Part shown: positions 20,611 to 32,600 of the stretch, one piece after another | Layout of the letters: every line of letters begins with the position of its first letter | Position numbering within the stretch: position 1 is the stretch's first letter | Assembly: GCA_022828595.1 (NCBI GenBank) | Contig: JAKGHH010000001.1 | Location: 118,432,999 to 118,496,998, forward strand | Source of the DNA: Nelumbo lutea | Taxonomy: Eukaryota > Streptophyta > Magnoliopsida > Proteales > Nelumbonaceae | Reading direction: 5' to 3' | DNA: 64,000 nucleotides | Made by a program: the position numbers and the translations under genes | Notes under the pieces: model-generated | Databases searched by the model: none | Seen by the model: only the letters and a program-made list of their open reading frames with translations | Told to the model about the DNA's origin: nothing

Positions 20611-23600
20611 ATGGAAGGTGGGTCGAGCTCAGTGAAGCAGGAGAAGAACGGCGTTCCAAAGGGTCCGTCGAAGCCCAAGATCGAACCCTTTGTACCGAGA
20701 ACTGATCACAACCCAAGGGAGCTGAAATCATGGGCCAAGAGAACTGGTTTCAACCCCAACATCTCGGGAGAAACGACCGCCAGTGTCAGTGAGAAAGACC
20801 CAAATGAGAAGAACGACAGTGCTGGATTTGGTTTGGAGAAGGGTCTTAGTTGGAGAGGTGGTGGGTCTTCACCAAAAATCGAGATCGATCCGATCTTGGG
20901 TCGTACTAGGGAGAACAGGGGTGCTGAGATCGAGCCGGTTTCTGCGCCTAGAAGTGTATTGCGAAAGAATGACAGTGATGCTGGTTCGAGTCTGAGGGAT
21001 GGACCAGGGGGAGCTGAAATTGAGAAGAAGAGTAGTATTGTTGACCCTCTTCTGGCGCCTAAGGATGATTACAGAAAAGCTAGTTTGAATGGAAACGGGA
21101 ATGCACATGTGAACGGTGATGAATCTTCGGCAGTTCCTCCGACTGCTGAACCCAATAAAGAAAACAAGGTCGAAGATGAAGTGGGAATCGATGTTTTTCC
21201 GGAGACTGAGGAACCTAGTCATCGAGGGTGGCGTGGACCTTCTCGGATGAAGTACAGTCTGAGAGAAAATCCTGGTTTTGGTTAGTATACTTACTCATAA
21301 CTGCAGATGCTTGGAATCTTAATGTAAATCAATCATATCTTTCTTTTATTGCATTTGGAATTTTAATAAGAAAGTTGGATCTTTGCAAAAGCATAATAAT
21401 GCACAGAATGAGGAAACATGAGTAAAATGATTGTTGAATATAACTTGTATCAAGAAATGCTTTATATTGGAAAAACAAGCCAAAACAATGTCAACATATC
21501 TCCTAAGCTGTAGACATGTATAATAAATCCTTCAAGGATACAATAACCCGTAGGATCAAATGGATTTCCTCTTACTGTAAACAACCTTTACAATTTATCT
21601 CAGATATAAATGTCTGTGTTATACCCTATTTGCGTAATCCATAGTAAATGCCCACAATTAGTAGAACCATATTTGGCATATTTAAATACTATATGCTATT
21701 GCATGGCCTTCAAGGTTTCAACACACAATACATCTGAGCCTCTCTAGTGTCCTTTTTGTCAATATCGAGGCCTCTTATCCTCCTTGTAAATGACCTTTGG
21801 ATTAAAGTAAGCAAGCTCTGCTCGCCAACGGTTATGCTTGAATGGACATATCTTTGCATTTTCATGGGATTAGGACTGATGTATAGAGAATTCACTAAAT
21901 CAGTTTAGACTCGTTAAATAATCACTCCTCTAGACTGTTATAGATCAAGGCATCCTACGAAACCATGCACCCTGTGGTTGACCAGTTGTCAGAATATTTA
22001 TCAAGTGCTCATTGAACGTGCTTACTATATTGTACCTACTAGATCTGGTCTAGTGGATTGTACACTTAAAAGCTGAATAATCCAGACATCTCATTTCTGT
22101 GCTGTTCTGCTTTCACTGATCTAGTGCTTTTCTCCCAGAAGACAATCTCATGTTCCTCCAGGTGCAACTATTGAGTCAATTACCATGCAAATATCATTTT
22201 GAAACTCGTAAAACATACATATCTGAAACAATTTGGCCATTCTTGTTGGAATTTTCTTGATATAACTGACAAATCTGCCTACTGTTTGAATAGTTGGAAC
22301 AGAGTCTAAGATCTTTCTCATCTCTTAAAGGTTTTACAGTTAGTCATAAAAAACTAGATCTTTATCTTTCTATTGTTAGGCATATTAGTGATTTTCTAGC
22401 ATTTGTGGCTAATAATTACCGTCTTTTATGTCCAAAAGATGGGCTAGCTACCATATTGACAACCAATAATTAATTCATACCAACAACTCTAAGTATATGT
22501 TAATGCAACATTGACCACCAAATAGGATGGATAAGGTCCTTTCCAAAATATGGTTCTCATAACATTTAATTTTATGGGTAAAATGCCTAGACCCTAGAAT
22601 CAAATTATCTGGACTATTTACCTTCACAAAGTGAAACATTTAAGGTATATTTACCTAGCTTTTGTCATTGGAAATCGGGCCTCTTTTCATCAAACTTTTA
22701 ATAGTAATTGCTAAAATTCTTTTCCAATTTTGGAAGGGAATTGAGAAAAAATTTCCTTCCTTTGCTTAAGCGGCGACAAAAGGCCATTGAGTGAATTATT
22801 CCCATCAATTTTCATGATTGAATAGAGGTCGATCAATCGTATTGTCTCCATCTTTTAGGTGAACAATGAAAATGATTGGGAAGTGGTGGACTAGGTAGAT
22901 CTTCTTTAGAAAATCAGCGTCTGTCCACAACATCTGGAAAGATAGGACTCTGCTAGCTGTGTAGGGCATTCCTTTCATGGCATGCATTTTATGCAATCAG
23001 CTGATCACATTTTTTGTGCATTTCCATTTATCTACAAGCCTCCTGACATATTTATGCAATCTGTTAAGTTTCATTGGAGATTAAAAGGATTAACCAAGAG
23101 AGGAGGGAAAATCCTTTGGAGCATGGTTTCATTAATGGTCATCTGGTCTGTCTGGTTAGAAGAAATTTGAGGATCTTTGAGAAAAAGCAACTACTGGGAT
23201 AAGGTTATAAAAAATGCTGTTATTTTTTATATCCTACTTGATTTTTTGGGGGGGAGGGAAATAGCTGTTATTTTATTGATGTAAAACTTGTTGATTCCTT
23301 GTATAGTCACCCACAGTACAGGAGCTATACATGTAGATGTTATATTGAAATGATTATCTAAAAATATAAAAAAAAAACTTTTTCATTTTTGTTTTGGTAC
23401 TAAGGATGTTATTCTTCTCAACCTATGATCAGGAGAAGGTTATTTAAGATTTATAGATTCGAAATTTCCAATGGATATCAGCTTGATTGATTTATAAGAA
23501 TATTGTTTTATTTTTCTTTTTTTTGTATTTCCAATTGCAGTGCCCCTTATTTATTACGGCTTGCAGCATTATTTATCATTGGCTGGTTCACTTATTTTCG

Positions 23601-26600
23601 TTCCCTTGGTCATTGTACCATCCATGGGTGGAACTGATGTAAGCATTTTGTCTTGCGGTTTGTTTGATTTTAAGTGGTATTTAAAGAGTATGATCATCTA
23701 ACTTTATTTGAATGATGAGTACAGAAGGATACTGCCACTGTGATTTCCACAATGCTGTTGGTGTCTGGCATTACAACAATACTGCACTCCTACTTTGGTT
23801 CTAGACTCCCTTTGGTGCAAGGGAGTTCATTTGTATACTTAGCTCCAGCTTTAGTTATTATGAATTCTCGAGAGTACCGAAACCTCACTGAAAATGTAAG
23901 TTCTATTAACTGATTTTTTTCACCAATCAATTTTAGCAATAGATGAATATTGTAGATTTGTCACAGATACTTTAGATTACCTGTTTTATTATTTTTCAAA
24001 AGATATGACCTTCCTCTACGCTCCTGGTCATTGTGGAACTACCTCTCTTTGTGGGGGATCTCAGGTTTAAGCATAAGGGAGGTACTGGCTCAGCCAGTAG
24101 TTCCACAATATACCCACCTCTTGGTTGGTGCACCACTCCTCTGTAAGGCAATTAAAACCAATCATTGCCTATAAACAGAGAGAAAAAAAATACAAAAGAT
24201 AAAGAATTGCAGTACTTTAGATAATCTCATAATTTTTTATTTAGATTTCATGAGACTTTCATATTGTTGTATGCTAAAGAATTATTTATGTTCATATCTT
24301 GAGGTGACTGATTTGTGAACATCCAATTTTTTCTTTTTAAGACATGTACTGGCTGATAGTTAGGAGTATACCCCCTTTATCAAAGATGGCATGTGCCCAA
24401 GTTACATTCTGTTTTAATAAATGTTTTCCTTGTTTTTTACTTAAGATTTGATATAGGAAAGTTCCTGATGAAACTAGATTAGAGAGCACTTTAAAACTAG
24501 AGAGCTGCATTAAAACCGTCAATAATTTTTACAGGAATGAACATTATATCTGCTTATCCTTCTGATTCATGCTAGTTCTTCAACCCAACAAGTCCCGACT
24601 TATGGGGTTACATTTCTTGCACATTTCATTAATTTCAGAAATTTAAACACATAATGAAAGAACTGCAAGGGGCCATCATTGTTGGTGCAATTTTTCAGAG
24701 CATCCTGGGATACAGCGGTCTCATGTCTCTTCTTCTGAGGTACTTTAAGGAACAACTGCCTTGCAACATCTTTTTATTTTTTATTTTTTTTATTATTTTT
24801 AACAAACCTTGCAACATGTTCTTGCAATATCTTCAATTATGCGAAAGTACTCTCTTAAGGACCCACAAACACGTAACCACAGCCTAGCTCATATCTTAAT
24901 TTATCATATCCTAAATCCCTTTTAAGTTAGGTATGAAACTGAATGAGTTTTTATCAAAGACATTAAGATGCAGAAGTGTTAACATAAAGCAATATTACCT
25001 GGCTATGCAGTCACTGAGCTCACAACTCTTAAGAATAAGATATTCACCTAAAGTTCCAACACTTCAATCTCCTTATATATGTTGACAAGCTTCCTCTATT
25101 TGTTACTTTCCCCCATTCCATGTCATTGCTGGGGCCTCGTTCTGCAGCCAACTTAGAAAATCCAGCTCCTCCTTTGAAGAAGTCTAGTGCTTTCTCTTGT
25201 TAGTATTGCATGACATACTAGTCTTCCAAACATAAAGGTAACTTTACCACAATGTTATCTAAAGAGGCCTCTAATCCCAAAGAATCCCGGTTACTAAAAA
25301 CACATATGTTGGTTTAACATCAGAGAATGCCACTTCTGCTAAGCAGGTTTACCATATCAGCCATCTATTATAATTCTATGCAAAATTTAGTTCTAGGGGA
25401 ATCGTTTATCAGCCTGTCTTAAAAAATTTTCCTGTACATTGTTTTTGTTACAGGTTGATAAACCCAATTGTTGTTGCACCAACCATTGCTGCAGTAGGTT
25501 TAGCATTTTTTAGCTATGGGTTTCCTCAGGCTGGTAGTTGTGTGGAAATCAGTATTCCTCAAATACTGTTACTGCTAATTTTCACCCTGGTGAGCAATCC
25601 ACAACCAGAATTATGAAAATCATATAATCTTTAAATTCGTATTTATAATCTGCAACTTTCCTACCACAGGTGTTTCTGTTCTATTTTGACCTTATTGAAT
25701 TTTCATGGTTTGTTTTTTCTTTTCATTTAACTCATACAGTGGTGCAAATCTGTTCATGATATGCTTCAAACACTCACACTTCATTCCATTTCTATTGCTT
25801 TCAGTACCTTCGAGGAGTTTCCATATTTGGGCATCGGATATTCCGAGTATATGCGGTAGTCTTTTTTTCACCTTTCAAACCTTCATTCTTTATACTCACA
25901 CCTTGATTTTTTGGAACTCATTTGGCATACATACTAAAAGTCTGTTTCAGATGAACCAAACAATAGATTTCAGAAGCTGGTCCATATTTTATATCACTTT
26001 CGATTCCCACTTAAGTGTTGCAGCCAAAAATATCTCAAGTTAAAAGCATTTGTTTTAAGACAACATGATGTTTTACCTTTAACACCAACTGTACAAATCG
26101 AGGCTATGATAGAAGATGGGTTTTGCAGCTTGTCTTCTTACAAACAGAGTTGGAGGGGGGGGGGGAGGAAATAACAATTGTAGAAGCCTCACTCCCTAAC
26201 CTCAAAAATTACACAAAGGATTCAATCTCACTGGTCTTGGGAAAGAGAATTTCAGTGGCATAACTATGAAAGTATGGAATCAGACCATGATGCATCACCT
26301 TCTCAAGGAGCAAGGGAATTATTAATATTGCTTAAAATAGAATTGTAATGATATTTATAGAGTAATTGATAAAAATGGTATTTACAGGGATTACATGAAA
26401 TATTTTTAAAATCCTCCAAAATTTTTCTCTTTAAACAATTGATATCTTAATAAATTGCTTCCAAAAGATTAGGAACTAAGAAACCAGGAAAGAAGATCCT
26501 AAGTGTTAGCGTAGGGGTATTTCTGTCTTTATACTTAGATTAAGGTTGCTGATCTGTAATATTGTGTTAGAACCAGTGCTCCTTACTTAAATAAGGGCAC

Positions 26601-29600
26601 ATATGTCTTTTCCATTAATTTTAATAATAAAAGCACGTCTGGCCGAATGGGAGTTATGTTCTTTGACTTCTAGTTCGAACCAGATTTTCTTCTTTTCTCT
26701 CTCTCTTTCTTCCACCTTTCTACCTCTCTCTACGTGAATGATCCCAGACAAACAAAACTCCAAGGCAGGCCGAATCATAACATGGTATCAGAGCTACTCG
26801 AATCTGCCTAGATTTCTGTCTACCTAGATTTCTATTCTCTGCGCACCCTATCTAGGGTTTCTCTTGATTTTCCTGCATTCAACTGGAGATAAGGGAAAGG
26901 GCTGAAAAGGAGTGATCGCCCTCTCCCCTTGGAGGTTTCTATGCCTCCAGTCGTGTCTTGTGTGGTCGGTTGCTGTGGTTTCTAAGATCGCCCTCCCCTA
27001 ATCGATGAAGAGAAGAGGGCCGATCTGTGTGGTGCAGTGGCTGTCGTGTGTGGACTGATTTTCTGCTCGTGTGGTTGTTCCTTCAGTGATAAGGTAAGAG
27101 ATTTCTGTGCATGATTTCTGTTGTGGATCAAATAGGAAGTATGTTTCAAATCATGTGCTAGGGTTTATGCTGTTTTTGTGTGTTTCAAAGGAAGAGTTGT
27201 GATCATATAGTGGTGAGATTTCAGGTAGCCGTAGGAGTAGGGTTTGTGGTGTAAAGAGTACACTTTTCAGCAACAACAAGTGCTGAAATCAGTGTGACGA
27301 GTGTGATCTAGTCGTGTGCAGTGTGCAGAATTCAGTGGTAATAGAATTCAGCAAGTGTGCAAAATCGGTGATAACAAAATGGGAGATAACAGTGATTGTA
27401 AACCTAATGTGATGGTGCCTACAGGCTACCTGAATGTTCAGATGACCTCCATTAAACTAAATGGAGAGAATTATGTGCCTTGGGCTAAATCCGTCGAAGT
27501 CTTTCTGAAGGCAAAGAAGAAGGTAAAACATATAAGAGAGGAGAAACCCTCCACTGACTCTCACGAGTATGAAGACTGGGAGCAAGAGGATGCTCAGATC
27601 ATCACATGGTTATGGAATAGTATGGAACCCAGGATTAGTGTAAACTTCATGTTTCTTGACACTGCCAAAGATGTATGGGACCATGCGAAGAAATTGTATT
27701 CGGGTCAGGACAATACAACCAGAGTGTATCAGCTGTATCAGGAGTACTTTAATCTGCAACAGGGCAATCAGAGTCTTGAGGAGTACTATGCCAGTATGAG
27801 AAACATATGTAATGAGTTGAATGTCTATCATCCTCTCACTTCTGATGTCAAGATTCAGCAACAACAAAGAGAACAACTTGATGTGACTAGATTTTTGGTG
27901 GGACTGAAATCTGAATATGAACCAGTACGGGCTCAGATACTAGGAGGATCAGCTCTCCCCTCTTTAGAAGAGGTATTTGCTCGACTCCGGAGGACTTCTA
28001 TCGGATCTACTGAGAACTCTAATATCTCAGATAGATCTGCCTGTGCTGTGTCAAGAGGCTGTGGTGCTAGAGGTGGAGCTCGGGGAGCTAAGTCTGGCCG
28101 TGGTGGTAGTAGTGGTCCGGTGTATGACCGAAGTGGCAATGGTGGGCCTACTTATAATCGTGGTGGTGGTCGTACTGGGGGCAGAGATTTAGGGGGAGTC
28201 CGTGGTAGAGGACGTGGCTCAGGCCCGAGGAGGTGCACTCATTGTGGTATGGATGGACATACCATTAACTATTGTTATGATCTACATGGTCCACCCTCAA
28301 CCTGGGCCAATCATGCCGTGACTAGTGGCACCAGTTCCAGCTTTAGACAGGAGAATCGTTCATCTGATCAGATAACTCCTACATCCACGGATGGTCCCGT
28401 GAAGGAAATGGTGAGTGTTCCCCGTGATGAATATGAGAGGTTTATCCAATCACAGCAGAACACAGCGACTTTCGCTCACTCAGGTATGGCTTGTTTGGCA
28501 TCCACACCCAATCCCTGGATCATTGACTCTGGAGCCTCCGATCACATGACTGGAACTCCAGGTGTGTTTTCTTCCTTATCTCATTGCTCAACATCACAAT
28601 CTGTCACCCTTGCTAATGGTTCCACATCCTCAATTTGTGGTGTTGGTAATGTTGACCTAGACCTTGTATCTCTCTCCTCAGTTTTGTATGTTCCTAAATT
28701 GCCTTTTAATCTTATGTCTGTTAGTAAGCTGACCAAATTACTTAAACGGGATGAAGATTGGAACTCCATTACTTTTTATCCCTCTATGTGTGTTTTTCAG
28801 GATCTCAAGACGGGGATGAAGATTGGTGGAGGGCATGAAGCTGGTGGACTGTATTATCTTGACAGTGGTGGAAGAACTTCAACAGCTCTCCAGTCATCCC
28901 TTTCTCCTCTCCAGTGGCACTGCCGATTTGGTCATCCGTCGCTAAAAGTCTTGAAGTCTTTAGTTCTGTTTTTGAGTCAACTTTCTGTTTTGGATTGTGA
29001 ATCGTGTCAGTTTGGGAAACACCATCGTGTTCCCTTTAGTTCTAGGATTGATAACCGTGTGTCGAGTCCTTTTTCTTTGATTCACTCCGATGTTTGGGGT
29101 CCTTATAAAGTGATGTTATATGATGGATATAGATATTTTGTCATTTTTGTAGATGACTTTTCAAGGATGACGTGGCTCTATCTAATGAAAGAAAGAAGTG
29201 AATTGTTTATCATTTTTCAGAAATTTTATGCTGAGATTCGTAATCAATTTGGTATTCACATTAAAGTTTTCCGTTCTGATAAAGGCCGTGAATATTTATC
29301 CTCATCATTTCAAGAATACCTGGACCAACACGACATTATACATCAGACCTCATATACCTACACCCCACAACAAAACGGGGTGGCTGAGAGAAAGAATCAC
29401 CATCTCTTGGAAACAACACGATCCCTCATGCATCACATGAATGTTCCCAAACCCTTTTGGAGTGATGCGGTGCTTACTTCTTGCTTTCTGATTAATCGGA
29501 TGCCCACGTTCATCCTTGATGGTCATTCTCCGTTTACGATCTAGTTTCCCGCCTTGTCTCTGTTCCCTCTTATGCCTAGGGTATTTGGGTGTGTCTGCTT

Positions 29601-32600
29601 CGTCCATAATCTAGGTCCCGGGAATGACAAGTTCGATGCCCGTTCTCTCAAGTGCATCTTCCTTGGCTATTCTCGGACCATCCTAGTTCTTGACGGTCCT
29701 TTGTGTGTGCTGATGTCACCTTCTTTGAGTCTACTCCGTTTTTTTTTTGGTCCGGTGATGCTTCTTCCTCCTCATCACCTCCTCCTCTTCCCCTTATTCC
29801 AGTCGTGACCAAATCCTTGCCTCCGGTGCCACCACCTGTTGAACGCCCACTTATCCATCATGTGTATACACATCACCCACGCGTACCAGCTACTACTCCT
29901 CCAGCTACATCTCCGTCGACAGATCCGGCTCCAGACCCGAACCCAACATTTGAGCTTGATCTCCCCATTGCCTTGCGGAAAGGTAAATGCACTTGCACCC
30001 TTCATCCTATTTCTAATTATGTTTCACTTACTCACCTTTCCGCCTCCCATCGCCAGTTTGTCACCTTGTTATCATCAGTTGTTGTCCCTAAGGATGTCCA
30101 GGAAGCCCTTGCCTCTCCAGGGTGGTACCGTGCGATGGAAGAAGAACTTTCAGCCCTTCATCATAATCATACTTGGGACCTCACCGTTCTTCCTCCTGGG
30201 AAGCAAGCTGTTGGTTATAAATGGGTTTATACAGTTAAGTATCTGCCTGATGGTAGTGTTGAACGCCTGAAAGCGCGATTGGTTGCAAAAGGGTACTCCC
30301 AAACCTATGGTGTTGACTACACAGAGACCTTCTCACCAGTTGCTAAGATAGGGTCAGTTCGTGTTGTGATCTCTCTTGCAGCTATGTATGATTGGCCGCT
30401 ATATCAGCTTGATATCAAGAATGCCTTTTTGCATGGTGACTTACTCGAGGATATCTACATGGAGCAACCTCCAGGGTTTGTTGCTCCGGGGGAGGATGGT
30501 AAGGTGTGCAGACTAAGGAAGGCTATATATGGGCCTAAACAGCCTCCTCGAGCATGGTTTGGTAGGTTCAGTGAGGTAGTAAAGAAGTTTGGCATGAAAC
30601 AGTGCCAAATTGATCATTCTGTATTCAGTCATGACTCTCCGGGAGGAAAAATACTGTTGGTGGTGTATGTAGATGATATTGTTATTACCGGGAATGATAA
30701 CATGGGTATTGACAGGCTGAAGACTTATCTATAGGATCATTTTCAGACAAAGAATCTTGGTAAACTGAAATATTTCTTGGGGATAGAGGTAGCAAGATCT
30801 AAGTATGGTATTAATCTATGCTAGAGGAAATATGTGCTTGATTTGCTGGAAGAAACAGGCTTGTTGGGTGTTAAACCAATTGAAACACCTATGGACACAA
30901 ATACTAGGCTAAGCAGTGATATGGGTGAAGTGTTTGAAGACCCTGGCAGATACCGACGACTTGTAGGTAAACTGAACTACCTAACCATTACTAGGCCAGA
31001 CATCTCATTTGCGGTTAGTGTGGTGAGTCAGTTCATGCAGAAACCCCTGATTCCTCATTGGAATGCAGTTTTGAGAATTGTGAGGTATTTAAAAGGGGCT
31101 CCAGGTCGCTGTTTGATATACAAAAGTGGCGGAAAACTTGAAATAGAAGGGTATTCTGATGCTGACTGGGCCGGTTCTATGTCTGATAGGCGGTCTACCA
31201 CAGGCTATTGCACTTTCCTGGGAGGTAACCTGGTGACATGGAAAAGTAAGAAGCAGAAAGTCGTGGCAAGTAGTGCAGGAGCAGAATATAGGGCTATGGC
31301 GCATACTGCTTGTGAATTAGTGTGGCTAAGGAACCTTCTATAGGAAGTAGGGTACAACATCAATACTCCAATGAAGCTCTATTGTGACAATCAGGCTGCA
31401 GTTCATATTTCTTCTAATCCGGTGTTTCATGAAAGAACCAAGCACATTGAGGTTGACTGTCACTTTGTGAGGGAGAAGGTGCTGAATGGAGAGCTAGACA
31501 CTGCATATGTTAATACAGGAAACCAATGGGCAGACTTATTTACAAAAGGCTTGAGTCGGGGAAGAGTGGACTATATATGTGACATGTCTGAGAGGGAGTG
31601 TTAGCGTAGGGGTATTTCTGTCTTTATACTTAGATTAAGGTTGCTGATCTGTAATATTCTGTTAGAACCAATGCTCCTTACTTAAATAAGGGCACATATG
31701 TTTTTTCCATTAATTTTAATAATAAAAGCACATGTCTGGCCGAATGGGAGTTATGTTCTTTGACTTCCAGTTCGAACCAGATTTTCTTCTTTTCTCTCTC
31801 TCTCTTTCTTCCACCTTTCTACCTCTCTCTACGTGACTGATCCTAGACAAACAGAACTCCAAGGCAGGCCGAATCATAACACTAAGAAAACAAGAGCAAT
31901 GCTAAGCCATATTGGTAGGTCATCAAATCCATTGGAACTTATCTATTTCACGGAACTCCATAGGTGAGGAAATGTTAGAGATTAAATTCTAAGCCCTCAT
32001 AGAAGTATATGGTTATGCATGATGATAGAAACTATAATTATTAATTACATCATGAGGCAAATCCTAATTGTCAATTTAGGTGGAGGATGCTTTGGAGATG
32101 TACAAGAGCTGCAGTATTATGGACGATATGGGAAGAAAGAAACTACGAATTTTCAAAGAAAAGAGCAGATCTGTAGTTGTGTATGAAGGCATGTTGGTGA
32201 AAGTAGTGCATTGGATAAAAACAGTGCATATGTTCTCTGATTTTACTGTTGATGATATACTCAGAAACTGGGAGGTGATTGCAGGTTCCTCTTCTTCCAA
32301 GAAAAAAATCATGCAACAGTGGACGCCACCATCAGTTGACTTCCTTAAGTTGAATGTTGATGGTAGCAGTTTTGGTAATCCAGGCCCCTCTGGAATAGGA
32401 GCCATAAGAAACATCAGGGAAGAAATTTTGGGGATGTTCTCAGGGCCAATTGGGGAAGGGAACTCCGCTAGAGCTGAGATGGAAGCAGTTTTGTATGGCT
32501 TACAAAAAGCCGTGGAGTTAGGCATTCATAAACTGATAATCGAAGGGAACTCAAAAGTGATTCTGAGTTGGTTGAGATAAGAGGAAAAGAGTCCTTGGTG

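Larger units (their letters stand above)
26504..31881 (+). mobile_element. Ty1/copia LTR retrotransposon in NAT11 intron 6
   Basis: This 5.4-kb element is flanked by a perfect 5-bp duplication ctaag (26499-26503 and 31882-31886). It has LTRs of 279 and 283 bp, a tRNA-Met primer site and a polypurine tract (gagagggag, 31590-31598). The internal order gag, protease, integrase, RT, RNase H is the copia order. It lies in the same direction as the host gene. By eye the LTRs differ by about seven substitutions and two 2-bp indels. At usual plant substitution rates this suggests insertion within the last one to two million years (inference). Confidence 0.97.

Noticed and set aside
26783..26794. tRNA-Met gene
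   Set aside because: Only the 12-bp primer complement is present, not a tRNA body. The same applies at 62689-62700.
32080..32580. A stand-alone host RNase H gene
   Set aside because: It is bounded by an 18-bp LINE target duplication and has an A-rich tail, so it is a LINE ORF2 end.
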